64,000 bases of DNA from Rhizobacter koreensis (GCF_013366375.1 NZ_JABWMJ010000011.1:62001-126000); one strand, 5' to 3'. Shown: positions 50,992 through 61,099, counted from the stretch's first letter. Numbers and translations are program-made. The notes: generated from the sequence alone by a model not told the origin.

Positions 50992-51124
50992 TGAGGCCCC
51001 CCAGTCGCTTCGCTCCTGCCCCCAAGGGGCGCCCCGCAGCGGACCGGCGGAGCCGGATCCGCGCGGGTGGCTTGAAGGCGAGCTTCGCTGCGCTTGCTCG
51101 TGCGGCTTCTACGAGTAGTCCTTG
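50992..51124. repeat. Intergenic repeat-like spacer between pccB and pccA
   Basis: These 133 bases have the look of a dispersed Burkholderiales intergenic repeat: CCCCCAAGGGGCGCCCCGCA, GGACCGGCGGAGCCGGATCC and a GAGCTTCGCTGCGCTTGCTC tract, with internal hairpins. The first and last thirds do not code. I saw no second copy in this window. The repeat status is recalled from related genomes and is not proven here. Confidence 0.45.
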
Positions 51125-53215
51125 ATGTTCAAGAAAATTCTGATCGCCAACCGCGGCGAGATCGCCTGCCGCGTCATCAAGACCGCGCGCAAGATGGGCA
51201 TCGCGACGGTCGCCGTGTATTCCGAGGCCGACCGCGACGCGCTGCATCGCGAGCTGGCCGACGAGTCGGTCTGCATCGGGCCGGCGCCGAGCCGGGCCTC
51301 GTACCTGAATGCCGACGCGATCCTCGACGCGTGCCGGCAAACGGGCGCTGAGGCGATCCACCCGGGCTACGGTTTCCTGTCCGAGAACGCCGAGTTCGCG
51401 AAGCGCGTGGAAGACGAGGGCTTCGTCTTCATCGGCCCCAAGCACCGCTCGATTGCGGCGATGGGGGACAAGATCGAGTCGAAGAAGCTCGCTGCGGCGG
51501 CCAAGGTCAACACGATCCCTGGCTACAACGAGGCGATCGACACGCCCGAGCATGCGGTCGAGATCGCGCGCGGCATCGGCTACCCGGTGATGATCAAGGC
51601 GTCGGCCGGCGGCGGCGGCAAGGGCCTGCGCGTGGCGTGGAACGACCAGGATGCGCACGCTGGCTTCACGTCGTGCCGCAACGAGGCGCGAGCGAGCTTC
51701 GGCGACGACCGCGTCTTCATCGAGAAATTCGTCGAGGAGCCGCGTCACATCGAGATCCAGGTGCTCGGCGACGCCCACGGCAATTGCGTCTACCTGTGGG
51801 AGCGCGAGTGCTCGATCCAGCGCCGCCACCAGAAGGTGATCGAGGAGGCGCCGAGCCCGTTCGTCGACGACGAGCTCAGGCGAGCGATGGGCGAGCAGGC
51901 GGTCGCGCTCGCGAGAGCGGTCGACTACCAGTCGGCGGGCACTGTCGAGTTCGTCGTCGGCAGCGACCGGCGCTTCTTCTTCCTCGAGATGAACACGCGG
52001 CTGCAGGTCGAGCACCCGGTCACCGAGTCGATCACCGGGCTCGACCTGGTCGAGCAGATGATCCGCGTCGCGGCCGGCGAGCCGCTCGGCTTCGCGCAGG
52101 CCGACGTGCGGCGCGACGGCTGGTCGATCGAGTGCCGGATCAACGCCGAAGACCCGCTGCGCGGGTTCCTGCCGAGCACCGGGCGGCTGGTGACGTTCCG
52201 GCCGCCCGCGCAGACGCTGTTCGCGGCGGGGGTGCGTTCAGCCGAAGCCGAGGCGCGCGACGCGGCCGGCGCGGCATCGAGCGACGTCGACGCCGGAGCA
52301 ACGACCGCCCGCGTTCGCGTCGACACCGGCGTCTACGAGGGCGGCGAGATCCCGATCCACTACGACTCCATGATCTGCAAGCTGATCGTCGACGCGCCCG
52401 ACCGCCTGGCCGCGATCGCCGGCATGCGTGACGCGCTCAACGGGTTCGTGATCCGCGGCGTCGCCAGCAACATCGGGTTCCAGGCGGCACTGCTCGCCCA
52501 CCCGCGCTTCGTCGCCGGCGACTTCGATACGGGCTTCATTGCCGCCGAGTACCCCGAAGGTTTCACGCTCGCAGCGGTACGGCATGCCGACCCGGACTTC
52601 CTGGCCGCGCTTGCCGTCGCGGTGAACCGGCGCGTGCTCGCACGCTCGGCCGGCATCAGCGGGCAGTTGCCGGGCCACGAGCTGCAGGTGGGCGAGCGCT
52701 TCGTGGTGGTCGAGTGCGACACCGAAGGCAAGCGCCGCGAGACGGCGGCGAGCGTGCGCATGAGTGCCGAGGGTTACGACGTGACGATCGCCGGCCGCAG
52801 CCGCCGCATCGTGTTCACGAGTCCGCTGCGCGACGTGGCGACCGTCGGGACCGTCGACGGCAAGCCATTCCGGGCCCAGATCGAGCGCAATGGCCTGTCC
52901 TATCGGGTGATCCACAACGGCGCCCAGGCCGACCTGCGCGTGCTGTCGCCGCGGGCCGCCGAGCTGAACGCTTTGATGCCGTTCAAGGCGCCGCCCGACC
53001 TCTCGAAGTTCCTGCTCTCGCCAATGCCCGGCCTGCTGGTCGACGTGGCGGTCGAGCCGGGACAGGCGGTGCGCCCCGGCGAACGCCTTGCCGTGATCGA
53101 GGCGATGAAGATGGAAAACATCCTCGTCGCGTCGCATGCCGGCGTCGTCGCCGCGGTGCGGGCGAGCAAGGGCGAGAGCCTCGCGGTCGATCAGGTCATC
53201 CTGGAGTTCGAATGA
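51125..53215 (+). CDS. pccA: Propionyl-CoA carboxylase alpha subunit (biotin carboxylase + BCCP)
   Basis: This subunit carboxylates biotin with ATP and bicarbonate and carries the biotin. Of its 696 residues, 1-450 are biotin carboxylase (start [23 protein letters not shown] grasp [27 protein letters not shown]). The middle is the BT-like domain, and the end is the biotinyl domain with the acceptor Lys in EAMKMEN near residue 661. An Ala-rich stretch at about residues 376-400 interrupts the carboxylase domain. The ATG at 51125 was used rather than the adjoining TTG. The epimerase gene overlaps its stop. Confidence 0.95.
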   Translation: MFKKILIANRGEIACRVIKTARKMGIATVAVYSEADRDALHRELADESVCIGPAPSRASYLNADAILDACRQTGAEAIHPGYGFLSENAEFAKRVEDEGFVFIGPKHRSIAAMGDKIESKKLAAAAKVNTIPGYNEAIDTPEHAVEIARGIGYPVMIKASAGGGGKGLRVAWNDQDAHAGFTSCRNEARASFGDDRVFIEKFVEEPRHIEIQVLGDAHGNCVYLWERECSIQRRHQKVIEEAPSPFVDDELRRAMGEQAVALARAVDYQSAGTVEFVVGSDRRFFFLEMNTRLQVEHPVTESITGLDLVEQMIRVAAGEPLGFAQADVRRDGWSIECRINAEDPLRGFLPSTGRLVTFRPPAQTLFAAGVRSAEAEARDAAGAASSDVDAGATTARVRVDTGVYEGGEIPIHYDSMICKLIVDAPDRLAAIAGMRDALNGFVIRGVASNIGFQAALLAHPRFVAGDFDTGFIAAEYPEGFTLAAVRHADPDFLAALAVAVNRRVLARSAGISGQLPGHELQVGERFVVVECDTEGKRRETAASVRMSAEGYDVTIAGRSRRIVFTSPLRDVATVGTVDGKPFRAQIERNGLSYRVIHNGAQADLRVLSPRAAELNALMPFKAPPDLSKFLLSPMPGLLVDVAVEPGQAVRPGERLAVIEAMKMENILVASHAGVVAAVRASKGESLAVDQVILEFE

Positions 53216-53703
53216 GCGACGTCGCACCGGCCGCGCCGGGCGGCCTGCGCCCGTTCCGCATCCTCGGCATCCAGCAGATCGCGATCGGCGGCGCCGACAA
53301 GCTGCGCCTGCGCACGCTCTGGGTAGACCTGTTCGGCCTCGCGGTGGAAAGCACCTTCCGGTCCGAGCGCGAGAACGTCGACGAGGACGTCTGCTCGATC
53401 GGCAGCGGAGCCCACAAGGTCGAGGTCGACCTCATGCAGCCGCTCGACATCGACAAGAAGCCGGCGGTACACACGACGCCGCTCAACCACGTCGGCCTCT
53501 GGGTCGACGATCTGTCGCGCGCGGTCGAGTGGCTGAGCGCGAACGGCGTCCGCTTCGCGCCGGGCGGCATCCGCCCGGGCGCGTCGGGACACGACATCTG
53601 CTTCGTGCATCCGAAGTCGAACGACGCCTTCCCCATCAGCGGGGAAGGGGTGCTGATCGAGCTGGTGCAGGCGCCGGCGGAGGTGATCGCGGCGCATCGG
53701 TGA
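53212..53703 (+). CDS. VOC family protein, probable methylmalonyl-CoA epimerase
   Basis: This 163-residue protein of the glyoxalase/vicinal-oxygen-chelate superfamily has two beta-alpha-beta modules. Candidate metal-binding positions are [27 protein letters not shown] and LIELVQ. The first His of classical epimerases is Gln here. Placement right after the carboxylase and downstream of the mutase supports the epimerase role, which interconverts the 2S and 2R forms. It is coupled to pccA by a 4-base overlap. A glyoxalase-type activity cannot be excluded. Confidence 0.75.
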   Translation: MSDVAPAAPGGLRPFRILGIQQIAIGGADKLRLRTLWVDLFGLAVESTFRSERENVDEDVCSIGSGAHKVEVDLMQPLDIDKKPAVHTTPLNHVGLWVDDLSRAVEWLSANGVRFAPGGIRPGASGHDICFVHPKSNDAFPISGEGVLIELVQAPAEVIAAHR

Positions 53704-53794
53704 CCGCTTGGATTCGTCGCACCCGCAATAAGCGAAGGCTAGGGCTGTGCGCAGGCTCGCAGGGGCACCCGATGCCGTGTTGTGCAGGATCGAG

Positions 53795-55744
53795 TCACGC
53801 TGCAGCCTGCTCGCAGGTCGGCATCGTGCGCGTGCTGGCGAGCCAGCCCTGCAGCATCAGGATCGTCCACAGGCCCTTCTGATGATTGGTCTTGCCCGCG
53901 AGGTGCTCGGCCCAGAGATTGCGCACGCGCGCGGAATCGACGAAACCCGCGGCGGACAGTGCGGCGGGCGTCAGCAGCGCTTCAGCCCATTCACGCAGCG
54001 GCCCGCGAAGCCACTGGCCGATCGGAAGCGTGAATCCCTGCTTCGGGCGTTCGAACAACGCTGAAGGGAGGTGCCGGCGCAGCAAGGCACGCAAGAGCCA
54101 CTTGGTCTGACCGTCGCGGATCTTGAATCGCATGGGCGTGGCGAGCGCGAACTCCACGATCCGATGGTCGAGCAACGGAACGCGCGTTTCGAGACTCGAT
54201 GCCATCGCCGCCCGATCCACCTTGACCAGGATGTCGTCTGGCAAATACGTCTGCATGTCCCACCACATCATGCGCTGCGCGATGGACGGGTGGTCGCACG
54301 GCGGCAGCGTCAGGTCGGGAGCTGCGACCGTGGTCGGAATCAGGTCGCTGCTCAGCCATTGGGAGACGGCGCTCAGGTACGCTGCCTCGCCATCGCGCGC
54401 GCCCAGAAAGCTGGCGATGCGACCCATCTTTTCTCCGGCAGCCGGTGGCAGGCGCAGGAGTCCGCTCAAGTGCGCGCCGGTTGCCAAGCTGTCCCAGCGG
54501 TCCGCCGATATGCTGCGAACGGCCCCGGCCGCCGCGCGCCGCAGCGCGAACGGAACCCTTGCCATGATGGGCGCGAGCTTGTCTGCTGCGAGATAGCGGT
54601 TGTAGCCACCGAACAGTTCGTCGCCCGCATCGCCCGACAATGCAACGGTCACGTGCCGCCGTACCAGGCGGCTAAGCAAGGCGGTCGGCACCTGCGACGA
54701 GTCGGCGAACGGTTCGTCATAGATCTCGGGCATGCTCGGCACGATGGCGAGAACGTCCTCGGCACCGACGAACAGCTCGGTGTGCTCGGTGCCCAGATGA
54801 GTCGCCACCTCGCGCGCATGTTGCGATTCGTCGTCGCGCTTGCCCGAGAAGCCCATCGTGAAGGTTCGAACTCGCTGCGTCGACGCGCGCTGCATCATGG
54901 CGACGATCAGCGACGAATCGATGCCTCCCGAAAGAAACGCACCCAGCGGAACGTCGGCAAGCATCTGGCCCCGTACGCTGCGACCGAGCAGCGCCTCGAA
55001 CTCGTCGATGGTGCGTTCGTCGTCCGCCGGCGTCGGCTCGGCGTCCACGCGGGCCGACGGAGTCGGGAGGGACCAGTAGCGTGAGGCGAGCGGATCGGCG
55101 GCCGCCGACCGGTACACGAGCATGCTCCCCGGCTCGACCTTGCGGATACCGACGAACGCACATCGGTTTCCGGGTACATAGCCGACCCGCAGGTATTCGC
55201 GAAGCGCATCTTCGTCGAACGACAGATCGATTCCGGGGCAGGAGCGTAATGCCTTCAGCTCGGATGCGAAGGCGACACCCTTGCTCATGTTGCCGACGTA
55301 GAGAGGCTTTTCCCCCATGCGGTCGCGCGCCAGCGTGAGACTTCGCTGCTCGCGATCCCAGAGGCCAAGTGCAAACATGCCGACCGACTCGGCGAGCGCG
55401 CGCTCCAGTCCCCATGCGTCTATCGCTGCAAGCAGGGTCTCCGTGTCCGAGTGCCCGCGCCATGGCAGGTGTGGACCAAGACGCTCACGCAGCTCCGGAT
55501 GGTTGTATATCTCGCCGTTGAAGACCGCGACGTAGCGCCCCGAATGCGAACGCATCGGTTGGCGGCCGAGTTCGGAAACATCGACGATCGCCAGGCGAGC
55601 ATGGCCGAGAGCAAGACCATCCGGTTCCGCCACCCAGATGTCACTCGAGTCCGGGCCGCGATGCCTCAGGCAGCGCGTCATGGCCCGCGTCAGGGTGTCG
55701 ATGTCGAGGCCGGCCGTGCTCCAGACCCCTGCGATTCCACACAT
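53795..55744 (-). CDS. asnB: Asparagine synthase (glutamine-hydrolysing)
   Basis: This enzyme uses aspartate or a related carboxylate, glutamine and ATP. It has 649 residues. The N-terminal Ntn amidotransferase starts MCGIAGVWS with catalytic Cys2. The synthetase domain carries the PP-loop GGIDSSLIVAMM near residue 271. Such genes are common in polysaccharide clusters, where they may amidate a uronic acid, so it may not make free asparagine. It is the last gene of the minus-strand cluster and is convergent with the epimerase gene. Confidence 0.9.
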   Translation of the reverse strand: MCGIAGVWSTAGLDIDTLTRAMTRCLRHRGPDSSDIWVAEPDGLALGHARLAIVDVSELGRQPMRSHSGRYVAVFNGEIYNHPELRERLGPHLPWRGHSDTETLLAAIDAWGLERALAESVGMFALGLWDREQRSLTLARDRMGEKPLYVGNMSKGVAFASELKALRSCPGIDLSFDEDALREYLRVGYVPGNRCAFVGIRKVEPGSMLVYRSAAADPLASRYWSLPTPSARVDAEPTPADDERTIDEFEALLGRSVRGQMLADVPLGAFLSGGIDSSLIVAMMQRASTQRVRTFTMGFSGKRDDESQHAREVATHLGTEHTELFVGAEDVLAIVPSMPEIYDEPFADSSQVPTALLSRLVRRHVTVALSGDAGDELFGGYNRYLAADKLAPIMARVPFALRRAAAGAVRSISADRWDSLATGAHLSGLLRLPPAAGEKMGRIASFLGARDGEAAYLSAVSQWLSSDLIPTTVAAPDLTLPPCDHPSIAQRMMWWDMQTYLPDDILVKVDRAAMASSLETRVPLLDHRIVEFALATPMRFKIRDGQTKWLLRALLRRHLPSALFERPKQGFTLPIGQWLRGPLREWAEALLTPAALSAAGFVDSARVRNLWAEHLAGKTNHQKGLWTILMLQGWLASTRTMPTCEQAAA

Positions 55745-55764
55745 GGCTCGCTCTTTCGTTGGCT

Positions 55765-56619
55765 TCAGTTACGCAGATGACGATAGGCCAGCCGCTTCAC
55801 CGATTCGGGAGACACCCTGACCAGGAAGAACGCAGCAAGCCGCAGCATGAGACCCAGGCCCATGCGCTGGGCCTTGCGCGCATAGCGAAGACGCATCGCA
55901 ATCTCGACCCAGGCGCGCGCGATGCCCGTCCGGCGTGAGTAGAAGCCGGGCGCCATTCGATACCAGAGGAGGTACTCGGGCACGTTCGAGAACCGGTGGC
56001 CAGCAACGACAAGCCGACTCCAGAGCTCGTAGTCCTGCATGCGAGGCAGCGTCGGATCATAGCGATGGCCCTCTTCCAGCACGTCGCGGCGGAACATGAC
56101 CGTGGGGTGGGCAACGGGGACACGCGTCAGCATGAACGCCGGAATCGCTTCCGGATCCGTCGGCAGCTTCTTGTGGAACGCCGCGACGCCCGGCTCGGTG
56201 AACTCGATGCACCACGTGCCGCAGACCGCGATGTCGCGGTGCTGCTGCATGAACGCGACTTGGCGTTCGATGCGCTCCGGCATGCAGATATCGTCAGCGT
56301 CCATGCGAGCCAGGTAAGCGATGCCGGAATTGCCGAGGGCAGCGTCGATGAGGCGGTTCAGCGCCACGGGCAAGCCGCCCGAACGCTCACTTCGGAGCAG
56401 CCGATCATTGCCACTCGTCAGAGCAAGATGCTTCTCGAGCACGGCTTCGTGTCCGAGAAGAAGGGGGCCGTCGGCGAAGATGAACAGGTGCAGTTCGCGG
56501 TACGTTTGGGCGCGAAGGCTCGCCATGGCCTCCTCGAAATGTCCGACGTCGGCTTCGCGGTGAACCGACATGATGATGGCTACGGCGGGCGCGTCGCGCG
56601 ATGAATGAAGGGCGTTCAA
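55765..56619 (-). CDS. Family 2 glycosyltransferase
   Basis: This GT-A inverting glycosyltransferase has 284 residues. The start VAIIMSVHREADVGHFEEAM and the DxD-like MDADDICMPERIERQ, followed by PTVMFRRDVLEEG and MQDYELWSRL, are typical. The frame has no ATG before the first strand. A TTG at 56619 overlapping the previous stop (TTGA) is the best start. It probably adds one sugar of the O-unit on the cytoplasmic side. Donor and acceptor are unknown. Confidence 0.85.
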   Translation of the reverse strand: MNALHSSRDAPAVAIIMSVHREADVGHFEEAMASLRAQTYRELHLFIFADGPLLLGHEAVLEKHLALTSGNDRLLRSERSGGLPVALNRLIDAALGNSGIAYLARMDADDICMPERIERQVAFMQQHRDIAVCGTWCIEFTEPGVAAFHKKLPTDPEAIPAFMLTRVPVAHPTVMFRRDVLEEGHRYDPTLPRMQDYELWSRLVVAGHRFSNVPEYLLWYRMAPGFYSRRTGIARAWVEIAMRLRYARKAQRMGLGLMLRLAAFFLVRVSPESVKRLAYRHLRN

Positions 56620-57482
56620 TGGAGCGTCGCGTGAGAGGTAGGTTCCGAGGGAGGCATCCGGCCGGTTACGCCGCGTACAGCATCGCGGATGCCGGCAAAG
56701 GCGTGGCGCAGGCGTGCGGCGCGAGGTGGCATCAACAGCGCGATGAGCACGAGCTTGACCGGCAGCTTGAACGCCTGAGCCATGCGCCAGCGCCAGGGCG
56801 TGTGCGGGCGTTTCATCAGCAGCAGAACGTTGCGGTACTGGTAGTAGTGGCGAACCGGTGAGGGCACGCGCACGCCGGCGGCCGTGCCCTCACCGAGACG
56901 GTGGGTGATCGAGGTCTCACGAGTCAGCACGATCGACACTCCCCGAGCTTGGGCGCGCCAGCCCCAGTCGAAGTCGACTCCGTCGATAAAGAGCGAACCG
57001 TCGAAAGATCCAACCTCGTCGAGCACAAGTCGCGGGATCAGGCTGCCCGAACTCATCATGTCGCGGCAGGGCGCGAAGCGTCGTCCGTGAGTGCGGACGT
57101 TGCCGATCTCACGTCCGCCGCAGTCGAGAGCATTGGCGCAGACGACCACGCACCCGCCGAGCGCCTGGCATGCGGCCAACAGGACGGACACGATGTCGGG
57201 TGCCGGAACGCTGTCGTCGTCGAGCAGCAGACAGGCGTCCGCTCCGTTGCGTCGGGCGACGTCGAGCGCTGCGTTCTGGGCCGCTCCGATGCCCTGGTTG
57301 CCGTTCATCGCGAGGTAGGTGCCGCCATGGCGAAGCACCACGGCGCGGATCTCTGCGGAGCGGGCATGGTCTTCGGAGTTGTCGGCGAGCACGATCGCGC
57401 ACTGCGGCGTCAAGACCGTCAGGATCGAGTCCAGGCGGGCGACGTCGGTGTGGTACGCAACCAGAATCCCGAAGATGGGCAT
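56616..57482 (-). CDS. Family 2 glycosyltransferase, rhamnosyltransferase-like
   Basis: This 288-residue protein is of the WbbL/RfbF-like branch of GT2. The N-terminus MPIFGILVAYHTDVARLDSI, the acidic LLLDDDSVPAPDIV motif and FIDGVDFDWGWRAQARG fit that branch. The ATG at 57482 was chosen because the open frame further upstream shadows the polymerase gene. A short hydrophobic helix near the C-terminus may attach it to the membrane. It lies between the polymerase and another glycosyltransferase. Confidence 0.85.
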   Translation of the reverse strand: MPIFGILVAYHTDVARLDSILTVLTPQCAIVLADNSEDHARSAEIRAVVLRHGGTYLAMNGNQGIGAAQNAALDVARRNGADACLLLDDDSVPAPDIVSVLLAACQALGGCVVVCANALDCGGREIGNVRTHGRRFAPCRDMMSSGSLIPRLVLDEVGSFDGSLFIDGVDFDWGWRAQARGVSIVLTRETSITHRLGEGTAAGVRVPSPVRHYYQYRNVLLLMKRPHTPWRWRMAQAFKLPVKLVLIALLMPPRAARLRHAFAGIRDAVRGVTGRMPPSEPTSHATLH

Positions 57483-57492
57483 CGGTGCGGAG

Positions 57493-58863
57493 TCAGGTTG
57501 CCGGCTGCAACTGGTCACCCGCGCGCTGCGGGTGCGCCCGCGCATGGCTGCGCGCCGATGGCAGCACGAGCGCGAGAAAGCCGAAGTAGAGGAATGCGTC
57601 GAACAGATACGCCAGCGCCACCGTGGGCTCAACGATCATCAGGACGGCCCGCGTCCAGACGGTTACCAGGAGCGCGACGCCGTACGTGTTGATCGGTGCG
57701 CGCATGCGTGCCTTGACGGTCACTACCGCGCGATTGATCGTTCCCAGCAGCCATCCGAGCAGGGCGACGAAGAACCAGCCTAAGAATGGTCCGAAGTAGA
57801 CGTAGGCAAACAGATCGAAGTGGCTGGTGGGGCCGCCGAACACATCGAAGCTTGGGTCGTGGTACAGCACCGCCTGGCGACCCACCGAGTAGTCGCCTAC
57901 CGGGTAACCCAGCAGGTTCGTGATGTTGCCGGTGCCGACAAGAGGCGCAGCGAAGCGGATCCAGGCGCTATCCGTGGCTATGCGATCGATGACGTCGTTG
58001 GGTAGCAGCAGGTAGCTCGTGTCGCCGCTGGCAATGAGACGGTAAAGGAAGCGCTCGACGACGAAGCCGGCGCCCGCGAGGTCGGTCGCGCTGGCACTTT
58101 CGTCGATGTTGTTCCTCTCCAGGTTGATGCTCAGCGCCAGCATCGAAAACGCAACGCCCGCGACCAGTGCCGGTATGGCGACCGTCGCTCGTACTCGCAG
58201 GTTCGGCACGACGAGCGAAAGCGTGAAGAACACGGTCAGCAGGCTGAGAATCACGGAGATCTTGGCTCCGCTCACCATCGCTGCATAGCCGATGAACAAC
58301 GCCAGGCCGGCGATCTTGACGCGGCGTCGGCGCCGCTGCGCATGGATGTGCAGCGTGCTGTAGCCCACGATGAACGGGCTGAGAAGATCGAGGACGCGGA
58401 TGTAGCTACCGAAGCCGGCCGCCGCATCGAACCGGTTGGTCTCGGAGAAGATGCCGAAACCGATCGACGAGATGACGTAAAGGCTCAGCAGGAGGTAGAT
58501 GCCGAGCGAGATCGCGAAGGCCGTGGGACCGCGGGAGCGGGGGGCGACCGCCCATACCGCCGCCAGCAGCGATGATCGGCCATGCCCCCGGCTCACCCTT
58601 CGATACACGCCGATCAGCGTCAGCCCATAGGCGAACACCAGCAGCGTGAGATAGCCGCTCGCAAGATCGTTCAGATACAGCAGCGCGACCACGGCGTAAT
58701 TGACGCTGTAGCCGGCGACGAGCGTGAGCATCATCGGGTCGAAGATGCCGCCGGCGACGACCCGCCTGATGGACAGATACAGAATCACGACGAAAGCCAC
58801 GGAAAGCGCGCCCAAGGTCTTCCACTTGGCGAGCGCCAGCAGGAGGAACTCAAACTCGCTCAT
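57493..58863 (-). CDS. Wzy-like polysaccharide polymerase / oligosaccharide repeat unit polymerase
   Basis: This 456-residue integral membrane protein has about 11 hydrophobic helices and a large periplasmic loop in the second half (around LVGTGNITNLLGYPVGDYSV and DPSFDVFGGPTSHFDLFAYV). That topology is expected of the O-unit polymerase. Sequence identity in this family is low, so the call rests on topology and on neighbours (flippase and glycosyltransferases). The start overlaps the previous stop by 4 bases. Confidence 0.75.
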   Translation of the reverse strand: MSEFEFLLLALAKWKTLGALSVAFVVILYLSIRRVVAGGIFDPMMLTLVAGYSVNYAVVALLYLNDLASGYLTLLVFAYGLTLIGVYRRVSRGHGRSSLLAAVWAVAPRSRGPTAFAISLGIYLLLSLYVISSIGFGIFSETNRFDAAAGFGSYIRVLDLLSPFIVGYSTLHIHAQRRRRRVKIAGLALFIGYAAMVSGAKISVILSLLTVFFTLSLVVPNLRVRATVAIPALVAGVAFSMLALSINLERNNIDESASATDLAGAGFVVERFLYRLIASGDTSYLLLPNDVIDRIATDSAWIRFAAPLVGTGNITNLLGYPVGDYSVGRQAVLYHDPSFDVFGGPTSHFDLFAYVYFGPFLGWFFVALLGWLLGTINRAVVTVKARMRAPINTYGVALLVTVWTRAVLMIVEPTVALAYLFDAFLYFGFLALVLPSARSHARAHPQRAGDQLQPAT

Positions 58864-59762
58864 CGCAGCCTCAGCCAGTTGATCGCGTTGGCGAACAGCC
58901 CGATCACGAACCAGGGCGATTCGGACAGGGTGGTCATGCGTGCGATCTGAAGGAGCGAGCGTCGGTCCCGGCGCTTGGCTGCCACCAACGCGAAGAACGC
59001 GAGCTTGTAGCCCGCCGCCTTGGTGCGCAGCCGTTCCGGGGAATTCGCGAGGATCACCTGTCGATGCGAGGACGCCTGGCGAGGAAGATTGCGGTAGCTG
59101 TTCGATCCGTGGTGCCGATAGCGGACGCAGTCGACTTCGGGGGCGAACTCGAAATCGACACCCCGGTGGTGGAACCGCTTGAACAGCCGCGTGAAAAGCG
59201 TGAAGTCGTCGGCGACCAGAGCGGGATCAAAGCCGTTGACGGCTTCAATCGCGCGCAGCCTGAACACCGACGACTGGCAGAGCAGCGGGCTCGGGTCGGT
59301 CAGGAACAGCGCCTCCACCAATGCCTCAGGCGGGTGACCGAACAAGCGCGCGTGCTTGCGGCCGTAGAGGGGGGTGGTCGTACCGTCCGGCAGAAGGTTG
59401 CTGCCACCGCCGATGACGAATTGCAGGCTGTTCCGGGCTTCGAGCATCGCCACCAGTCGACCCACGCCATCACCGATCGCGATGTCGTCGGATGCCATGA
59501 AGTACACGTACTCGGTCCTGCACATCGCCAGAAACGTCAGCACCGAGTCGATGGCGCCACGGTTCTGCGGCTTGCGAATGAAATCGATGCCCTCGGCGCC
59601 ATGCCGCCGCAGGTTCTCCTCGATCACGGCGGCGGTTTCGTCAGTCGAGGCGTCGTCGATGATGACGATGCGCTTGCCCGGGACGCTAATGCGACGGGCA
59701 CTGTCGATCGCCTGCTCGATGTAGCTCGCGTGGTTGTACGACGGGATCAGGACACTCAGCAT
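58860..59762 (-). CDS. Family 2 glycosyltransferase
   Basis: This GT-A protein of 300 residues starts MLSVLIPSYNHASYIEQAID. IIDDASTDETAAVIEENL and FMASDDIAIG give the nucleotide-sugar and metal site. CQSSVFRLRAIEAVNGFDPA and VADDFTLFTRLFKR follow. The ATG at 59762 lies inside the end of the flippase gene (7-base overlap). The upstream open frame is a shadow. It acts with the two other glycosyltransferases of the cluster. Confidence 0.86.
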   Translation of the reverse strand: MLSVLIPSYNHASYIEQAIDSARRISVPGKRIVIIDDASTDETAAVIEENLRRHGAEGIDFIRKPQNRGAIDSVLTFLAMCRTEYVYFMASDDIAIGDGVGRLVAMLEARNSLQFVIGGGSNLLPDGTTTPLYGRKHARLFGHPPEALVEALFLTDPSPLLCQSSVFRLRAIEAVNGFDPALVADDFTLFTRLFKRFHHRGVDFEFAPEVDCVRYRHHGSNSYRNLPRQASSHRQVILANSPERLRTKAAGYKLAFFALVAAKRRDRRSLLQIARMTTLSESPWFVIGLFANAINWLRLR

Positions 59763-61030
59763 GGGCTGGTCTCGACAAGGCTTGCGGAGCGCCATACCGG
59801 TCGCGTGACCAGCGCGACCGCAGCGAAGTAGGCTGCGTAGTTGAGGGCGTGCGCGTACATCACGCCCTCGAGTCCGAACACGCGCGTGAAACCCATGGTC
59901 AGCAGCACGAAGCTGGCTGAAAACACCACCTCGGTGACGATGTAGGCGCGGCTCATGGCTTTGGCAAGCATGAGGTACGAGAGCAGCCACGAGGCGATCT
60001 TGAACATGTCACCGATCAACAGCCACTTGAAAAGGGGACGCATGGGCGTGAACTCGGGGGTGAAGATCAGCCGGATGATGAGGTCCTTTCCGACAAAGAC
60101 CACGAGTGCCGCGAGCACTGCCACCGGCATGACGATCGCGTAGCCGTGGCGCAGTTCGGCTCGAATCGCCGCGGCTGAATCTAGGCCGGACAGCTTGGGC
60201 AGGTAATAGACCGCAAGGCTGGTAGTCACCACCGTCAGGTAGACCGAGGAGACGTACCAGGCAGCTTGCCAATAACCTGCCTCGGGCAGCCCCAGCGTCT
60301 GTCCGATGTGCTCGCGCACCAGCATCACGGTGAGCGGGGCCACCGTCGCGCTGACGACCGTCATCAACGCGTAGCGGGAAAGTTGCAACGCGTCGGTGCG
60401 GTGAAAGGCGCCGCGGAATCGCTGCAGGCGAACGATGGCGTGGTGGCGCAGCGCCCACAGCACCACCACGAAAACAAGCGACTGGTTGGTGACGAGCGCG
60501 AGCAGCGCCCCGTCGATCCCGAAGAGCACGATCAGGATGCCGGTGAGCACGAGGGTGAGCAGGCTCTGGAAGATGTTGATCGCGATGTACAGCCTGATCT
60601 CGTGCAAGCCGTTGAGGATCGAGAGCAGCATGCTGTTCAGCGCGAACAGGACGACAGTGCAGCCGAAGGTCACGAAGACGTACCGGTATTCCGTCGATTT
60701 CAGCAGGTACTCCGAGAGCGCGCCCGACCCCGCCACCAGCACCACTCCAGCCGCCAACGACGATGCGACAGTGATGCGCGCGGTGGTGCTGAAGAGCTGG
60801 CTGAGGCGTGCCTCGTCTGCGCGGTATTGCGACGTGTACTTCGCAATGCCGTTGTCGATGCCGCCCTTGGCCGCAGTGGTCAGCAGTTGCACGAAGCTTT
60901 GAAACTGGCCAACGATGGCGAAGCCCGCCGGGCCCACGTAAAGCGCCAGCGCCTTGCTGATGACCAGGCCGGCCAACATCTTCATCGCCGTGGAGATGAG
61001 CGTAAGGAGCGATGTCTTGACGAGCGTCAT
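59756..61030 (-). CDS. O-antigen/oligosaccharide flippase, Wzx type
   Basis: This 424-residue membrane protein of the MOP/PST superfamily has 12 hydrophobic helices. The start MTLVKTSLLTLISTAMKMLA, ALYVGPAGFAIVGQFQSFVQ and AKGGIDNGIAKYTSQY are like WzxE and related translocases. It would move the lipid-linked repeat unit across the inner membrane. It lies between the sugar aminotransferase and a glycosyltransferase. Confidence 0.87.
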   Translation of the reverse strand: MTLVKTSLLTLISTAMKMLAGLVISKALALYVGPAGFAIVGQFQSFVQLLTTAAKGGIDNGIAKYTSQYRADEARLSQLFSTTARITVASSLAAGVVLVAGSGALSEYLLKSTEYRYVFVTFGCTVVLFALNSMLLSILNGLHEIRLYIAINIFQSLLTLVLTGILIVLFGIDGALLALVTNQSLVFVVVLWALRHHAIVRLQRFRGAFHRTDALQLSRYALMTVVSATVAPLTVMLVREHIGQTLGLPEAGYWQAAWYVSSVYLTVVTTSLAVYYLPKLSGLDSAAAIRAELRHGYAIVMPVAVLAALVVFVGKDLIIRLIFTPEFTPMRPLFKWLLIGDMFKIASWLLSYLMLAKAMSRAYIVTEVVFSASFVLLTMGFTRVFGLEGVMYAHALNYAAYFAAVALVTRPVWRSASLVETSPC

Positions 61031-61099
61031 GGATCGCGTTCGAGCCTAGGGCTCGAGCTCGTTCAAAGCGTGCAGGCGCCGCGAACGGACCCGACCTGG

